64,000 bases of DNA from Tyzzerella sp. (lineage in GTDB: Bacteria > Bacillota > Clostridia > Lachnospirales > Anaerotignaceae). The notes beneath the pieces are model-generated. The model ran no database searches and was not told where the DNA came from. It worked only from the letters and a program-made list of their open reading frames with translations. Of this stretch, positions 41,967 through 51,620 are shown piece by piece (the first letter of the stretch is position 1; every line of letters starts with the position of its first letter). Where the stretch lies: positions 372,001-436,000 of the forward strand of contig DXZA01000067.1 in the NCBI GenBank assembly GCA_019415525.1, written 5' to 3'. Position numbers and translations under genes: made by a program.

Positions 41967-42188
41967 ATGAATGTTGTTGAAATAAAGACAGATTTTATAA
42001 AACTTCAGCAAGTTTTAAAACTTGCAAGTATTATAGATACTGGTTCTGATGCAAAATATTATATATCTGAAGGTATGGTAAAAGTTAATGGAGTTATTGC
42101 TACTGAAAGAGGTAAAAAAATAAGAAATGGCGATATTGTTGAAGTTTCTGGTTTAGGCTCTGTAAAAGTAGTTGGTCCTCAATTATAA
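41967..42188 (+). CDS. yaaA: S4-domain RNA-binding protein YaaA/RlbA
   Basis: A 73-residue S4-domain protein: FIKLQQVLKLASIIDTGSDA, then SEGMVKVNGVIATERGKKIR. It is always found between dnaN and recF in Firmicutes and is thought to help ribosome assembly. ATG follows AAAGGAG. A terminator-like hairpin separates it from recF. Confidence 0.93.
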   Translation: MNVVEIKTDFIKLQQVLKLASIIDTGSDAKYYISEGMVKVNGVIATERGKKIRNGDIVEVSGLGSVKVVGPQL

Positions 42189-42228
42189 TTGAATATTTAT
42201 ACAATGTTGAGTTTAATATTTCTAAACA

Positions 42229-42257
42229 AACAGGCTGTTATTTAACAGCCTGTGTTT
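42229..42257 (+). terminator. Hairpin between yaaA and recF
   Basis: ACAGGCTGTT pairs with AACAGCCTGT, followed by GTTTTT. It would reduce read-through into recF, whose TTG start lies only 31 bases further on. Confidence 0.7.
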
Positions 42258-42287
42258 TTCTATGAAGGACAAAAAGAAGGTGATTTT

Positions 42288-43379
42288 TTGTATATTGAAA
42301 GTATTACTGCTTCTAATTTTAGAAATCTTTTAGATATAGATGTAAAACTTAATAATGGCATAAATATTTTTTATGGAAATAATGCTCAGGGTAAAACAAA
42401 TATATTAGAATCTATTTATGTTTGCGGTACTGGACGTTCTCATAGAACAAGAATTGATAGCCGTCTTGTTAATTTTAATGAACAAGAATGTCATGTAAGA
42501 CTTTTTTGTGTTAAGGGAAAACGACGTGATAGAATAGACCTTCATGTAAAAAAAGATGAAAAAAAAGGTATTGCTATAAATGGTATTGCTATAAAAAAAT
42601 CAGGTGAGCTTTTTGGTACTTTACTTACTGTTATATTTTCTCCTGAAGATTTAGGACTTGTTAAAGAAGGTCCTTCTGAAAGACGAAGATTTATGGATAT
42701 GGAGCTTTGTCAAATGAGTAATGTATATTACCATGATTTACAGCAATATTATAAAGTTCTTAAACAAAGAAATAGTTTGCTTAAGGAAATTCAAAAAAAT
42801 CCAAATCTTAAAGAAACCATTTTTATTTGGGACAGTCAACTCGAAGAATATGGTAAAAGGCTTATATCTGCCCGTAGAAACTTTATTTCTAAATTAAGTG
42901 ATATATCAGCTTTAAAACATGAAAAAATTACTAGAGGTGGCGAAATACTGAAAATAGAGTATAAGCCAGATTGTATTGAGGAAAATTTTCATAAAAAATT
43001 AAATTCTAGTATTGAAAGAGATATTTTATATGGTAATACAAGTCAAGGTCCTCATAAAGATGATATTACTTTTTTTGTAAATGGGTGTGATGTAAAACTT
43101 TTTGGTTCACAAGGTCAGCAAAGAACTACTGCTTTAAGTACACGTCTTGCAGAAATAGATATTATTGAAAATGAAACAGGAGAAAAGCCTGTTGTGCTTC
43201 TTGATGATGTTTTTTCTGAATTAGATGAAAGTCGTCAAAAATTTTTACTTGAAAGTATAGCTGATACACAAATAATAATTACTTGTACAGGTGTTGAGGA
43301 TATAGTTAGAAATTATATAAAAAATGCAGGAATTTATTATGTAGAAAATGGAAATATAACAGAAAAAACCGGTATATAA
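42288..43379 (+). CDS. recF: DNA replication and repair protein RecF
   Basis: A 363-residue SMC-like ATPase that loads RecA at gaps. The N-terminal strand IESITASNFRNLLDIDV leads to Walker A GNNAQGKTNILES. The C-terminal part has the signature and Walker B region: SQGQQRTTALSTRLAEI and VVLLDDVFSELD. I place the start at TTG 42288, just after AAGGTG; an upstream GTG lies inside the terminator-like hairpin. The remB gene, often next to recF, is absent here. Confidence 0.95.
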   Translation: MYIESITASNFRNLLDIDVKLNNGINIFYGNNAQGKTNILESIYVCGTGRSHRTRIDSRLVNFNEQECHVRLFCVKGKRRDRIDLHVKKDEKKGIAINGIAIKKSGELFGTLLTVIFSPEDLGLVKEGPSERRRFMDMELCQMSNVYYHDLQQYYKVLKQRNSLLKEIQKNPNLKETIFIWDSQLEEYGKRLISARRNFISKLSDISALKHEKITRGGEILKIEYKPDCIEENFHKKLNSSIERDILYGNTSQGPHKDDITFFVNGCDVKLFGSQGQQRTTALSTRLAEIDIIENETGEKPVVLLDDVFSELDESRQKFLLESIADTQIIITCTGVEDIVRNYIKNAGIYYVENGNITEKTGI

Positions 43380-43405
43380 TTCTTTATTATGTATACCGGT
43401 TTTTT
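43368..43405 (+). terminator. Terminator overlapping the recF end
   Basis: AACCGGTATA pairs with TATACCGGTT across the recF stop, followed by TTTTATTTTT. It isolates gyrB from the dnaA-recF unit. Confidence 0.88.
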
Positions 43406-43596
43406 ATTTTTAAAAATGCTAACAATACTTATTTTTAATTAATTATTTGTTTGTGTAAAATAAATAAAAATTAATATTAAAATAAAATGTTTTTGACGTT
43501 TAGAATACTTTTTAAAAGGCTATATTTTTTATTATAAATAAGTATTCAAAAATGGTCTTAAATACTGTTTTTCAGCCTTTTTTTTGACCTATTTCC

Positions 43597-43684
43597 TTGT
43601 TAAATCCATAAAAAAATGGTATAATAAAAAACAGTAATTAATGAAAGTTTAATTTATTATTTTTAATGTTTCACCTTAGGTGAA
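43597..43684 (+). promoter_or_regulatory. gyrB promoter and downstream dyad
   Basis: TTGTTA at 43597 and TATAAT at 43620 with a 17-bp spacer. About 45 bp after the -10 box lies the dyad TTCACC-TTA-GGTGAA (43670-43684), placed in the transcribed leader. The rest of the 360-bp gap after recF shows nothing else that I can name. Confidence 0.65.
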
Positions 43685-43740
43685 TTATTTTTTTGCAAGG
43701 TTCTTTGGGGCCTTTTTATGATTGAGGAGAGATAATATTT

Positions 43741-45645
43741 ATGTCAGCAGAGTATAATGAAAGTCAAATACAGGTCCTTGAGGGTCTTGAGGCCGTTAGA
43801 AAGCGTCCCGGTATGTATATTGGTTCAACTGGTACAAGAGGACTTCATCATCTTGTATATGAAATAGTTGATAATGCCGTTGATGAGGCTCTTGCAGGAT
43901 TTTGTACAGAAATTTATGTTTTTATACACAAAGATAATACTATAACAGTAAAAGATAACGGAAGAGGTATTCCTGTAGGTATACATCATCAAAAAGGTAT
44001 ACCGGCTGTTGAAGTTGTATTTACTATACTTCATGCAGGTGGAAAATTTGGCGGTGGAGGCTATAAGGTTTCTGGTGGTCTTCATGGTGTTGGTGCTTCT
44101 GTTGTAAATGCTCTTTCTGAATGGCTTGATGTTAGAGTTGAAACAGAAGGTAAAATATATGAACAGAAATATAGTAGAGGTAATGTTCTTACAAAGCTTA
44201 CTGTTGTTGGTGAAACTGAAAATCATGGTACAACTGTAACTTTTAAACCAGATGCACAAATTTTTGATGACCTTATTTTCCAGTTTGATGTACTTAAACA
44301 AAGACTTAGAGAAACTGCCTTTTTAACAAAAGGTCTTAAAATTAATCTTATAGATGAAAGAGAAGGTATTGAACAAAATCGTTCATTCCATTATGAAGGT
44401 GGTATAAAAGAATTTGTTACTTTTATAAATAAAAACCGTTCTCCACTTTATGATAATGTATTTTATGCTGAAGGTTCAAAAGATGGTGTATTTGTTGAAG
44501 TTGCTTTCCAACATAATGATGGTTATATGGAAAATATACATTCTTTTGTAAATAATATAAATACTGTTGATGGTGGAACACATCTTGTAGGTTTTAAATC
44601 AGGTCTTACTAAAACTGTAAATGATTATGGTAAGAAATTTAATCTTATTAAAGAAAATGATAAAAACCTTTCTGGTGATGATGTAAGAGAAGGTATAACA
44701 GCAGTTATAAGCGTAAAAGTACCTGAACCACAGTTTGAAGGACAAACAAAAACAAAATTGGGAAATGGGGAAGTAAAAGGTATTGTTGAAGGTATATTCA
44801 GCGAGGAACTTGCTTTCTTCCTTGAACAGAACCCTCAAACTGGAAAAATAATTATAGAAAAAGCTCTTGTTGCTTCAAGAGCTAGAGATGCTGCAAAAAA
44901 AGCAAGGGAACTTGTAAGAAGAAAAACAGGTCTTGAAAGTACAAGACTTCCAGGAAAACTTACTGACTGTTCAGATAGAGACCCTAGAAATTGTGAAATT
45001 TATCTTGTAGAGGGTGATTCTGCCGGTGGTTCAGCTAAGAAGGCTCGTGACCCTAAAACACAGGCTGTACTTCCTTTAAGAGGTAAAATACTTAATGTTG
45101 AAAAAGCTCGTCTTGATAGAATTCTTAGTAGTGAAGAAATAAAAGCTATGATTACTGCTTTTGGAACAGGCATTTCTGAAGATTTTGATATTGAAAAACT
45201 TAGATACCATAAAATAGTTATTATGACTGATGCCGATGTTGACGGTGCTCATATAAGAACTCTTCTTCTTACTTTCTTTTATAGATATATGCGTCCTCTT
45301 ATTGAGGAAGGTAAAGTATATATTGCACAGCCTCCTCTTTATAGAGTTGAAAAAAATAAAAAACACTATTATGTTTATGATGATATAGAACTTGAAAAAC
45401 TTTATGAAGAAATTGGAAGAACAGGTATAAAAGATGTTCAAAGATATAAAGGTCTTGGAGAAATGGACTTTGACCAGCTTCGTGATACAACTATGGACGT
45501 TAAGCATAGAATACTTAAAAAAGTAGACCTTAATGATGCTATTACAGCTGATGAAATTTTTAGTATGCTTATGGGTGATAAAGTTGAGCCAAGACGTGAT
45601 TTTATTACAGAAAATGCTAAGTATGTAAGTAATCTTGATATTTAA
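43741..45645 (+). CDS. gyrB: DNA gyrase subunit B
   Basis: A 634-residue ATPase subunit of gyrase. The GHKL ATP site is visible as EIVDNAVDEALAGF, DNGRGIPVG and GGLHGVGASVVNAL. The TOPRIM domain has EGDSAGGSAKKARD and MTDADVDGAHIRTLLLTF. The C-terminus ends RRDFITENAKYVSNLDI, typical of full-length GyrB without the Gram-negative insert. ATG follows GAGGAG. It precedes gyrA by 84 bp with a small hairpin-containing spacer. Confidence 0.98.
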   Translation: MSAEYNESQIQVLEGLEAVRKRPGMYIGSTGTRGLHHLVYEIVDNAVDEALAGFCTEIYVFIHKDNTITVKDNGRGIPVGIHHQKGIPAVEVVFTILHAGGKFGGGGYKVSGGLHGVGASVVNALSEWLDVRVETEGKIYEQKYSRGNVLTKLTVVGETENHGTTVTFKPDAQIFDDLIFQFDVLKQRLRETAFLTKGLKINLIDEREGIEQNRSFHYEGGIKEFVTFINKNRSPLYDNVFYAEGSKDGVFVEVAFQHNDGYMENIHSFVNNINTVDGGTHLVGFKSGLTKTVNDYGKKFNLIKENDKNLSGDDVREGITAVISVKVPEPQFEGQTKTKLGNGEVKGIVEGIFSEELAFFLEQNPQTGKIIIEKALVASRARDAAKKARELVRRKTGLESTRLPGKLTDCSDRDPRNCEIYLVEGDSAGGSAKKARDPKTQAVLPLRGKILNVEKARLDRILSSEEIKAMITAFGTGISEDFDIEKLRYHKIVIMTDADVDGAHIRTLLLTFFYRYMRPLIEEGKVYIAQPPLYRVEKNKKHYYVYDDIELEKLYEEIGRTGIKDVQRYKGLGEMDFDQLRDTTMDVKHRILKKVDLNDAITADEIFSMLMGDKVEPRRDFITENAKYVSNLDI

Positions 45646-45729
45646 TTTTTAAAAATTAGGAGTTTGTCCTTAAGGGCAATTTTAGCCGTTATTTTTAATG
45701 GCTCTTATAGAGAAAGGACGTTAAAATAA

Positions 45730-48213
45730 ATGGAACATAATCAATATGACAAAATGGTTGCCGTCGATATAGGGGAAGAAATGAAAAAATCCTATATTGA
45801 TTATGCCATGAGTGTAATAGTTGCAAGAGCACTTCCAGATGTAAGAGATGGTCTTAAGCCTGTTCAAAGAAGAATTTTATTCTCTATGAGTGAGCTTAAC
45901 CTTGACCCTTCAAAATCATATAAAAAATCAGCTCGTATTGTTGGTGAAGTTATGGGTAAATATCACCCTCACGGTGATAGTTCAATATATCAGGCTATGG
46001 TTCGTCTTGCTCAAAATTTCTCAATGAGATATATGCTTGTTGATGGTCATGGAAACTTTGGTTCAATAGATGGTGATGGTGCTGCTGCTTCTCGTTATAC
46101 AGAAGCCAGAATGTCACGTATAGCTGTTGAAATGCTTTCTGACATAGATAAAAATACAGTTGATTTTACACCTAACTATGACGAAAATGAAAAAGAACCT
46201 GTTGTTTTACCTGCAAGAATACCTAATCTTCTTGTAAATGGTTCTGCCGGTATTGCTGTTGGTATGGCAACAAATATACCACCTCATAATCTTGGAGAAG
46301 TTATAGATGGTGTTGTAAGAATTATTGATAATAAAGTAAATGAAAATAGAGAAACTGATGTTGAGGAGCTTATGGAACTTATACAAGGTCCTGACTTCCC
46401 AACTGGTGCAAATATACTTGGTAGAAGTGGTATAAGAGCTGCATATAGAACTGGTAGAGGTAAAATAATAGTTCGTTCTGAAGCTGAAATAGAAACTCTT
46501 GAAAATGGTAGAGAAAGAATTGTTATTACAGAAATTCCTTATCAGGTTAATAAAGCAAGACTTGTTGAAAAAATAGCTGACCTTGTACATGAAAAACGTG
46601 TTGAAGGTATTAGTGGAATACTTGATGAGTCTGCTGGTGATGATATTAAAATTACAATAGACCTTAAAAAAGATACAAATGCAAATGTTGTTTTAAATCA
46701 GCTTTATAAGTTTTCACAGCTTCAAGAAAGCTTTGGTGTAATAATGCTTGCTCTTGTAGATGGAAAACCTGAGGTTTTAAATCTTAAAGGTATACTTGAT
46801 GAATATATAAAACATCAAGAGGAAGTTGTTACAAGAAGAACTAAATTTGACCTTGAAAAAGCTGAAAAAAGAGCTCATATACTTGAAGGTCTTAAAATTG
46901 CTATAAGTAATATTGATGAAGTTATAAGAATAATAAGAACAAGCTATGATGATGCTAAAGAAAGACTTATGGAAAGATTTGAACTTTCTGAAGTTCAAGC
47001 ACAGGCTATTTTGGAAATGCAGCTTCGTAGACTTCAAGGTCTTGAACATGAAAAAATAGATAATGAATATAGAGAGCTTATGGAAAGAATAAAATACTTT
47101 AAAGCAATTCTTTCTGATGAAAAACTTCTTTTTGGTGTCATAAAAGAGGAAATTCTTGCAGTTAAAGCTAAGTATGCTGATGAACGTCGTACAAGAATTA
47201 TAAATAATCCAGGTGAAATTGATATAGAAGACCTTATTGAAGAAGAAACAAGTGTTGTTACTATGACAAACCTTAATTATGTAAAGAGAACTCCTCTTGC
47301 TACTTATAAGAGCCAAAATAGAGGTGGTAGAGGTATTATGGGTATGCAGACAAGAGATGAAGACTTTGTTAAAAATCTCTTTGTAACTTCAACTCATGAT
47401 TATATACTTTTCTTTACTAACTTTGGTAAGGTATTTAAAATAAAAGGATATGAAATACCAGAAGCAGGAAGAACTGCAAGAGGTATGGCTATTGTAAATC
47501 TTCTTGAACTTTCAGCTGGTGAAGATATAACTGCTGTAATGCCTGTAAAAGATTTTGAAGAAGATAAATACCTTGTTATGATAACAAAAGAAGGTATTAT
47601 AAAAAGAACAGATATGATGAGCTTCAAAAATATAAGAAAAGGCGGTCTTGTAGCTGTAAATCTTAGAGAAGATGACGAACTTATATCTGTACTTCTTACA
47701 GATGGCACAAAAGATATTTTTGTTGGTACAAGAAATGGTATAGGTATTCGTTTTAATGAAAATGATGCAAGACCTATGGGAAGAAGTGCAACAGGTGTTA
47801 AAGCAATAACTCTTAATGAAGATGATTATGTTGTTTCTGCTCTTATTATGGAAGAAGGTATGAAAGTTCTTAATGTAACTGAAAATGGTTATGGAAAACG
47901 TACAGATGCTTCTGAATTTAAGGTTCAAATAAGAGGCGGTAAAGGTGTTAAAATACATCAGCTTACAGAAAAAACAGGACTTCTTACTGAAACTGTAATA
48001 CTTGGTGATAATGAAGATATTATGCTTATTACTTCTGAAGGTGTTATAATACGTCTTAGGGGTAAAGATATTTCAACATTTGGTAGAATTTCTCAAGGTG
48101 TAAAACTTATGAACCTTAACGAAGGTATAAGCGTTGTAAGTATAGCAAAAATTTCAGAAGATGAAATTGAGGATGAAACTAATGAAGAAATAGTTGAAAA
48201 TATAGAAAAATAA
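45730..48213 (+). CDS. gyrA: DNA gyrase subunit A
   Basis: An 827-residue breakage-reunion subunit. The catalytic tyrosine lies in ASRYTEARMS. The quinolone-binding segment is HPHGDSSIYQAMVRLAQ: the Ser equivalent to E. coli Ser83 is kept, while the residue equivalent to Asp87 is Gln. The C-terminal beta-pinwheel has the GyrA box QNRGGRG, which separates gyrase from topoisomerase IV. ATG follows AAAGGA. A terminator follows. Co-transcription with gyrB is likely. Confidence 0.98.
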   Translation: MEHNQYDKMVAVDIGEEMKKSYIDYAMSVIVARALPDVRDGLKPVQRRILFSMSELNLDPSKSYKKSARIVGEVMGKYHPHGDSSIYQAMVRLAQNFSMRYMLVDGHGNFGSIDGDGAAASRYTEARMSRIAVEMLSDIDKNTVDFTPNYDENEKEPVVLPARIPNLLVNGSAGIAVGMATNIPPHNLGEVIDGVVRIIDNKVNENRETDVEELMELIQGPDFPTGANILGRSGIRAAYRTGRGKIIVRSEAEIETLENGRERIVITEIPYQVNKARLVEKIADLVHEKRVEGISGILDESAGDDIKITIDLKKDTNANVVLNQLYKFSQLQESFGVIMLALVDGKPEVLNLKGILDEYIKHQEEVVTRRTKFDLEKAEKRAHILEGLKIAISNIDEVIRIIRTSYDDAKERLMERFELSEVQAQAILEMQLRRLQGLEHEKIDNEYRELMERIKYFKAILSDEKLLFGVIKEEILAVKAKYADERRTRIINNPGEIDIEDLIEEETSVVTMTNLNYVKRTPLATYKSQNRGGRGIMGMQTRDEDFVKNLFVTSTHDYILFFTNFGKVFKIKGYEIPEAGRTARGMAIVNLLELSAGEDITAVMPVKDFEEDKYLVMITKEGIIKRTDMMSFKNIRKGGLVAVNLREDDELISVLLTDGTKDIFVGTRNGIGIRFNENDARPMGRSATGVKAITLNEDDYVVSALIMEEGMKVLNVTENGYGKRTDASEFKVQIRGGKGVKIHQLTEKTGLLTETVILGDNEDIMLITSEGVIIRLRGKDISTFGRISQGVKLMNLNEGISVVSIAKISEDEIEDETNEEIVENIEK

Positions 48214-48223
48214 TTTATTATAA

Positions 48224-48254
48224 AACAAGGGACTGCCAAAGGCAGTCCCTTGTT
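48224..48254. terminator. Bidirectional terminator
   Basis: AACAAGGGACTGCC with GGCAGTCCCTTGTT around AAA, between gyrA and the convergent XRE gene. Confidence 0.92.
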
Positions 48255-48256
48255 AT

Positions 48257-48511
48257 TTACTCAAGAAGTTTATCAGTCGATATTTGTAAAACATCAGCAA
48301 TTATTTTTAATTCTATGTCTGTCACAAATCTTTTTCCAGTTTCTATACGTTGTATTGCATTTTTATCTAAATCAAGACCTTTAAGTTGTAACATATCAGC
48401 AAAAGCCCTTTGAGATACTTTAGGATTAAGTTTTTTTCTCATAATTGCTATTTTTGAACCACATATATTTAAACTTCCATCAATATTTCTATTTTTATAA
48501 ATAATAATCAC
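48257..48511 (-). CDS. XRE-family transcriptional regulator, 84 aa
   Basis: A single helix-turn-helix domain protein: KIAIMRKKLNPKVSQRAFADML, with the domain closing in NAIQRIETGKRFVTDIELKI and the tail ADVLQISTDKLLE. The start is uncertain. GTG at 48511 lies three bases after the capA-like stop, and the only good site (AGAGGTG) overlaps it, so reinitiation by coupling is likely. It could regulate the genes upstream of it; the target is unknown. Confidence 0.75.
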   Translation of the reverse strand: MIIIYKNRNIDGSLNICGSKIAIMRKKLNPKVSQRAFADMLQLKGLDLDKNAIQRIETGKRFVTDIELKIIADVLQISTDKLLE

Positions 48512-48514
48512 CTC

Positions 48515-49750
48515 TTAAGGTCGTACAAACAAATACTCGTCCTGTATTTGTTCAATAGGAATATCATATTGTAGAAGTTTTTTTGTTGTTTCATAATGTA
48601 TATCATTAAGACGTGCAATATCTTTTTGTCTTAAAAGAGCATTTTGCTCATCAACAGGTAATGTAAGCATTTCATATACACTTCTTACAACAAAATGGTC
48701 TATACCATCTGTACCTCTAAATTGTGTCCATATAGGAACGAATGATACACTATCTACTGTGGCTTTGTTATCATCTATTTTCTTAATATCAATATTTAAA
48801 AGTATAGATGCATTTCTTGGTACTGTTGTTTGAGATGATATAAAATTTCCCATAGAATACATTACAAAACATTGTCTTTCTGTTCCGTCTTCGTCTATTA
48901 CTGTTTTATATTCCATAGGTAAAAGGACATGAGGATGACTTGCAACAACTATATCTGCACCCCAGTTAAACATTTCATCAATATATTCTATAACATAATC
49001 ATCAGGTGTTTCTTTATATTCTGTACCTATATGTGGCATTACAACAACTATATCTGATATTTCTCTTGCTTTTTCAATATCAGATTTTATTTTGTCTTTT
49101 GTTGTATCATCAATTATATTTACCATATATGAATTTTTAACAGGTATTCCGTTTGTGCCGTATGTATATGAAAGAAAAGCTACATTTATTCCATTTACAT
49201 TTTGAATAAGTATATTTTGACTTTCTTCTTCTGTTCTATATGTACCCATATGATAAATACCATATTCATCAAGTTTATCAAGTGTTCTTATAAGCCCACT
49301 ACTTCCAGAGTCCATACAATGGTTATTTGCTGTTGTAAGTATATCAAATCCTGCATCTTTTAGAGCATCAAGAAAACTATCAGGAGTGGAAAACATAGGA
49401 TAATCACTTACTGTTCCACCAAATGTTGTTTCAAGATTACCTATTACACAATCTGCTTTTTCAAAATATCTTTTCATATCTTGAAAGTTATGCATAAAAT
49501 TATATGTATCTGTTTTGGCATCATATGCTTCATTATATTGATAGCTATGAACCATTATATCTCCTGTAAAAGTAAGTTTTGCTGTTGATATTACAGGTTC
49601 TTTTGGTTCTTCTTCTACTTCTTCAATTTCTTCTGCACTAATATTTTCTATATTATCATTAATAACAGGTTCTGTTTTTTCTGTACAACCTGTAAATATA
49701 AATATAAAAATAGATATTACAAAAATAAAAATTATTTTGGTTTTTTTCAT
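48515..49750 (-). CDS. CapA family lipoprotein (metallophosphoesterase-like)
   Basis: A 411-residue exported protein. Residues 1-21 form a lipoprotein signal peptide ending in FIFTGC. The CapA fold follows with KLTFTGDIMVHS, CVIGNLETTFGG, TANNHCMDSG, VVVMPHIGTEY and VASHPHVLLPM, metal ligands of the calcineurin-like family. CapA/PgsA proteins take part in poly-gamma-glutamate capsule synthesis, but no pgsB/C genes are near, so the substrate is open. ATG at 49750 follows GGAGG. It follows the fumarase genes on the same strand. Confidence 0.88.
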   Translation of the reverse strand: MKKTKIIFIFVISIFIFIFTGCTEKTEPVINDNIENISAEEIEEVEEEPKEPVISTAKLTFTGDIMVHSYQYNEAYDAKTDTYNFMHNFQDMKRYFEKADCVIGNLETTFGGTVSDYPMFSTPDSFLDALKDAGFDILTTANNHCMDSGSSGLIRTLDKLDEYGIYHMGTYRTEEESQNILIQNVNGINVAFLSYTYGTNGIPVKNSYMVNIIDDTTKDKIKSDIEKAREISDIVVVMPHIGTEYKETPDDYVIEYIDEMFNWGADIVVASHPHVLLPMEYKTVIDEDGTERQCFVMYSMGNFISSQTTVPRNASILLNIDIKKIDDNKATVDSVSFVPIWTQFRGTDGIDHFVVRSVYEMLTLPVDEQNALLRQKDIARLNDIHYETTKKLLQYDIPIEQIQDEYLFVRP

Positions 49751-49765
49751 AATAAAAACCTCCAT

Positions 49766-50314
49766 TTATTTTTGATACTTAAGTTTTTCTGTTTCATAAA
49801 GATTGTTACCTTCAGAGTCTATTATTACTACAAGTGGAAAATCTTCAACATAAAGTTTATATACTGCTTCTGCTCCAAGGTCTTCATATGCTATAAGTTC
49901 ACATTTTTTTATATGGCTTGCTATTAATGCACCTGCACCACCTGTTGCTCCAAAATATACTGCTGTATGCTTCTTCATAGCATTTATAACATTTTCGTTT
50001 CTTGCACCCTTTCCAATCATTCCAGTTTCACCTTTTTCAATCATAAAAGGTGCATATGCATCCATTCTTCCTGATGTTGTAGGGCCTGCTGAACCTATAA
50101 CTTGATTAGGTTTTGCTGGAGAAGGACCAGCATAGTATATTATTGCATTTTCCATATCGAAAGGAAATTTTCCTGTTTTTTCGTAGTCTTCTATCATTCT
50201 TTTATGTGCTGCATCTCGTGATGTGTATATTGTTCCTGTAAGACTTACTATATCACCTGCTTTAAGATTTGCTGTTTTTTCCTTTGTGAGAGGAGTTGTT
50301 ATATTTATTGTCAT
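49766..50314 (-). CDS. Class I fumarate hydratase, beta (C-terminal) subunit
   Basis: A 182-residue protein matching the C-terminal half of [4Fe-4S] fumarases: VSLTGTIYTSRDAAHKRM, GPTTSGRMDAYAPFMIEKG and YFGATGGAGALIASHIK. With the alpha subunit it hydrates fumarate to malate. Tartrate dehydratase beta is the close alternative. ATG follows AAGGAGG, 12 bp after the alpha gene. Confidence 0.92.
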   Translation of the reverse strand: MTINITTPLTKEKTANLKAGDIVSLTGTIYTSRDAAHKRMIEDYEKTGKFPFDMENAIIYYAGPSPAKPNQVIGSAGPTTSGRMDAYAPFMIEKGETGMIGKGARNENVINAMKKHTAVYFGATGGAGALIASHIKKCELIAYEDLGAEAVYKLYVEDFPLVVIIDSEGNNLYETEKLKYQK

Positions 50315-50326
50315 GATTATACCTCC

Positions 50327-51169
50327 TTATATTTCAGCTTCTGCATGACGTGTTACATGACAGCTTATATTTATTGCAATAGGCATACCTGCTATATGAG
50401 TTGCAAATGTTTCTATATTTACACCAAGAACTGTTGTGTTTCCACCAAGACCTTGTGGTCCTATGCCTAAATTATTCATTTTTTCAAGAAGTTCTTCTTC
50501 CATTTCTCTTATATGAGGTTTTTCAGAATGAGAACCTATTTTTCTTAAAAGAGCTTTTTTTGCAAGATATGCACTCATTTCAAAATTTCCACCACAACCA
50601 ATTCCAACAACCATTGGTGGACATGGGTTTGGTCCTGCCTCTTTTACTGTTTCTAAAATTGCTTTTTTTGCACCCTCTATTCCATCAGATGGTTTTAACA
50701 TATATACACGACTCATATTTTCGCTACCAAATCCTTTTGGTGCAACTGTTATTTTTATTTTATCACCTGAAACTATGTCATAATGTATTATTGCAGGAGT
50801 ATTATCTTTTGTATTTATACGAATAAAAGGGTCTGAAACCACAGATTTTCTAAGATAGCCTTCTGTATATCCTCTTCTTACACCTTCATTTATAGCTTCT
50901 GTTAAAAGCCCATCTGTTATATGTACATCTTGTCCTATTTCTACAAAAACAATAGCCATTCCTGTATCTTGACATATTGGCATATTTTCTGATTTTGCTA
51001 TATCTGCATTTTTTGTAAGTTGGCAAAGTATTTCTTTTCCAACAGGTGATGTTTCACTACACTTTGAACATTCAATAGCATTGTAAACATCATCATTAAG
51101 TATACAGTTGGCTTCAATACAAAGTCTTTTTACAGTTTCAATAATTTCATTTACTGAAATATTTCTCAT
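50327..51169 (-). CDS. Class I fumarate hydratase, alpha (N-terminal) subunit
   Basis: A 280-residue subunit carrying the oxygen-sensitive [4Fe-4S] cluster. Its cysteines lie in the expected contexts: PICQDTGMAIVFVEIG, VGIGCGGNFEMSAYLAKKAL and a late SCHVTRHAEAEI. KAILETVKEAGPNPCPPMVVG is also conserved. ATG at 51169 follows AAGGAAG by 11 bases. The enzyme suits an anaerobe. The tartrate dehydratase alpha subunit is the main alternative. Confidence 0.92.
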   Translation of the reverse strand: MRNISVNEIIETVKRLCIEANCILNDDVYNAIECSKCSETSPVGKEILCQLTKNADIAKSENMPICQDTGMAIVFVEIGQDVHITDGLLTEAINEGVRRGYTEGYLRKSVVSDPFIRINTKDNTPAIIHYDIVSGDKIKITVAPKGFGSENMSRVYMLKPSDGIEGAKKAILETVKEAGPNPCPPMVVGIGCGGNFEMSAYLAKKALLRKIGSHSEKPHIREMEEELLEKMNNLGIGPQGLGGNTTVLGVNIETFATHIAGMPIAINISCHVTRHAEAEI

Positions 51170-51510
51170 AATATCAGACACTTCCTTATAATAAATTTTA
51201 TGTTTAAATATATCATAGCAAAAAATAAAATTAAATAAAATATATTATTTTTTTACATTTTTTGTTATATATAAAAAATGTATACATTAAAACATAACAA
51301 AAAACTTATATACAAATGTAATTGATTTAAAGACAAATGTAGAAAATAGGTTTTTGTATATAAGTAAAAAATATAAAAAATGGTTAAAAAATAAGGTTTA
51401 GTTATATATTTGATTGTGTATTTTGTAGTTAGTCAGTTTTGATATAAGAAAAAGTTATATGAAATATAGATGGTAAAACAATGTACACCACTTGAATACA
51501 AAAAAAATAT
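51170..51510. other. AT-rich intergenic stretch upstream of the divergent fumarase and liv units
   Basis: About 340 bp with no convincing gene. It is mostly A/T with several near-repeats of TATATAAAA and ATATAAGT. The fumarase promoter must lie here, but I cannot fix it. Confidence 0.5.
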
Positions 51511-51513
51511 GCC

Positions 51514-51542
51514 TTGACGTAAGGCCTATTTAAGCGTATTAT
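51514..51542 (+). promoter_or_regulatory. liv operon promoter
   Basis: TTGACG at 51514-51519, 17-bp spacer, TATTAT at 51537-51542. The -35 box lies inside a small dyad, GCCTT...AAGGC (51511-51525). Confidence 0.7.
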
Positions 51543-51566
51543 TTACCAAAATAAAAAAACAGAAAG

Positions 51567-51587
51567 TTGTTTCGTTATATGAAACAA
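51567..51587 (+). promoter_or_regulatory. liv leader dyad, copy 1
   Basis: TTGTTTC and GAAACAA separated by seven bases (GTTATAT). It is identical over 21 bp to the copy at 51621 and lies about 20 bp after the expected transcription start. Confidence 0.85.
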
Positions 51588-51620
51588 TAAAATAAAGGCA
51601 AATACAGTGCTTAATAAATG

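Noticed and set aside
43825..47958. Minus-strand reading frames opposite gyrB and gyrA
   Set aside because: Shadows of conserved genes; translations are Phe/Tyr/Ser-rich low-complexity sequences without starts that have ribosome-binding sites.
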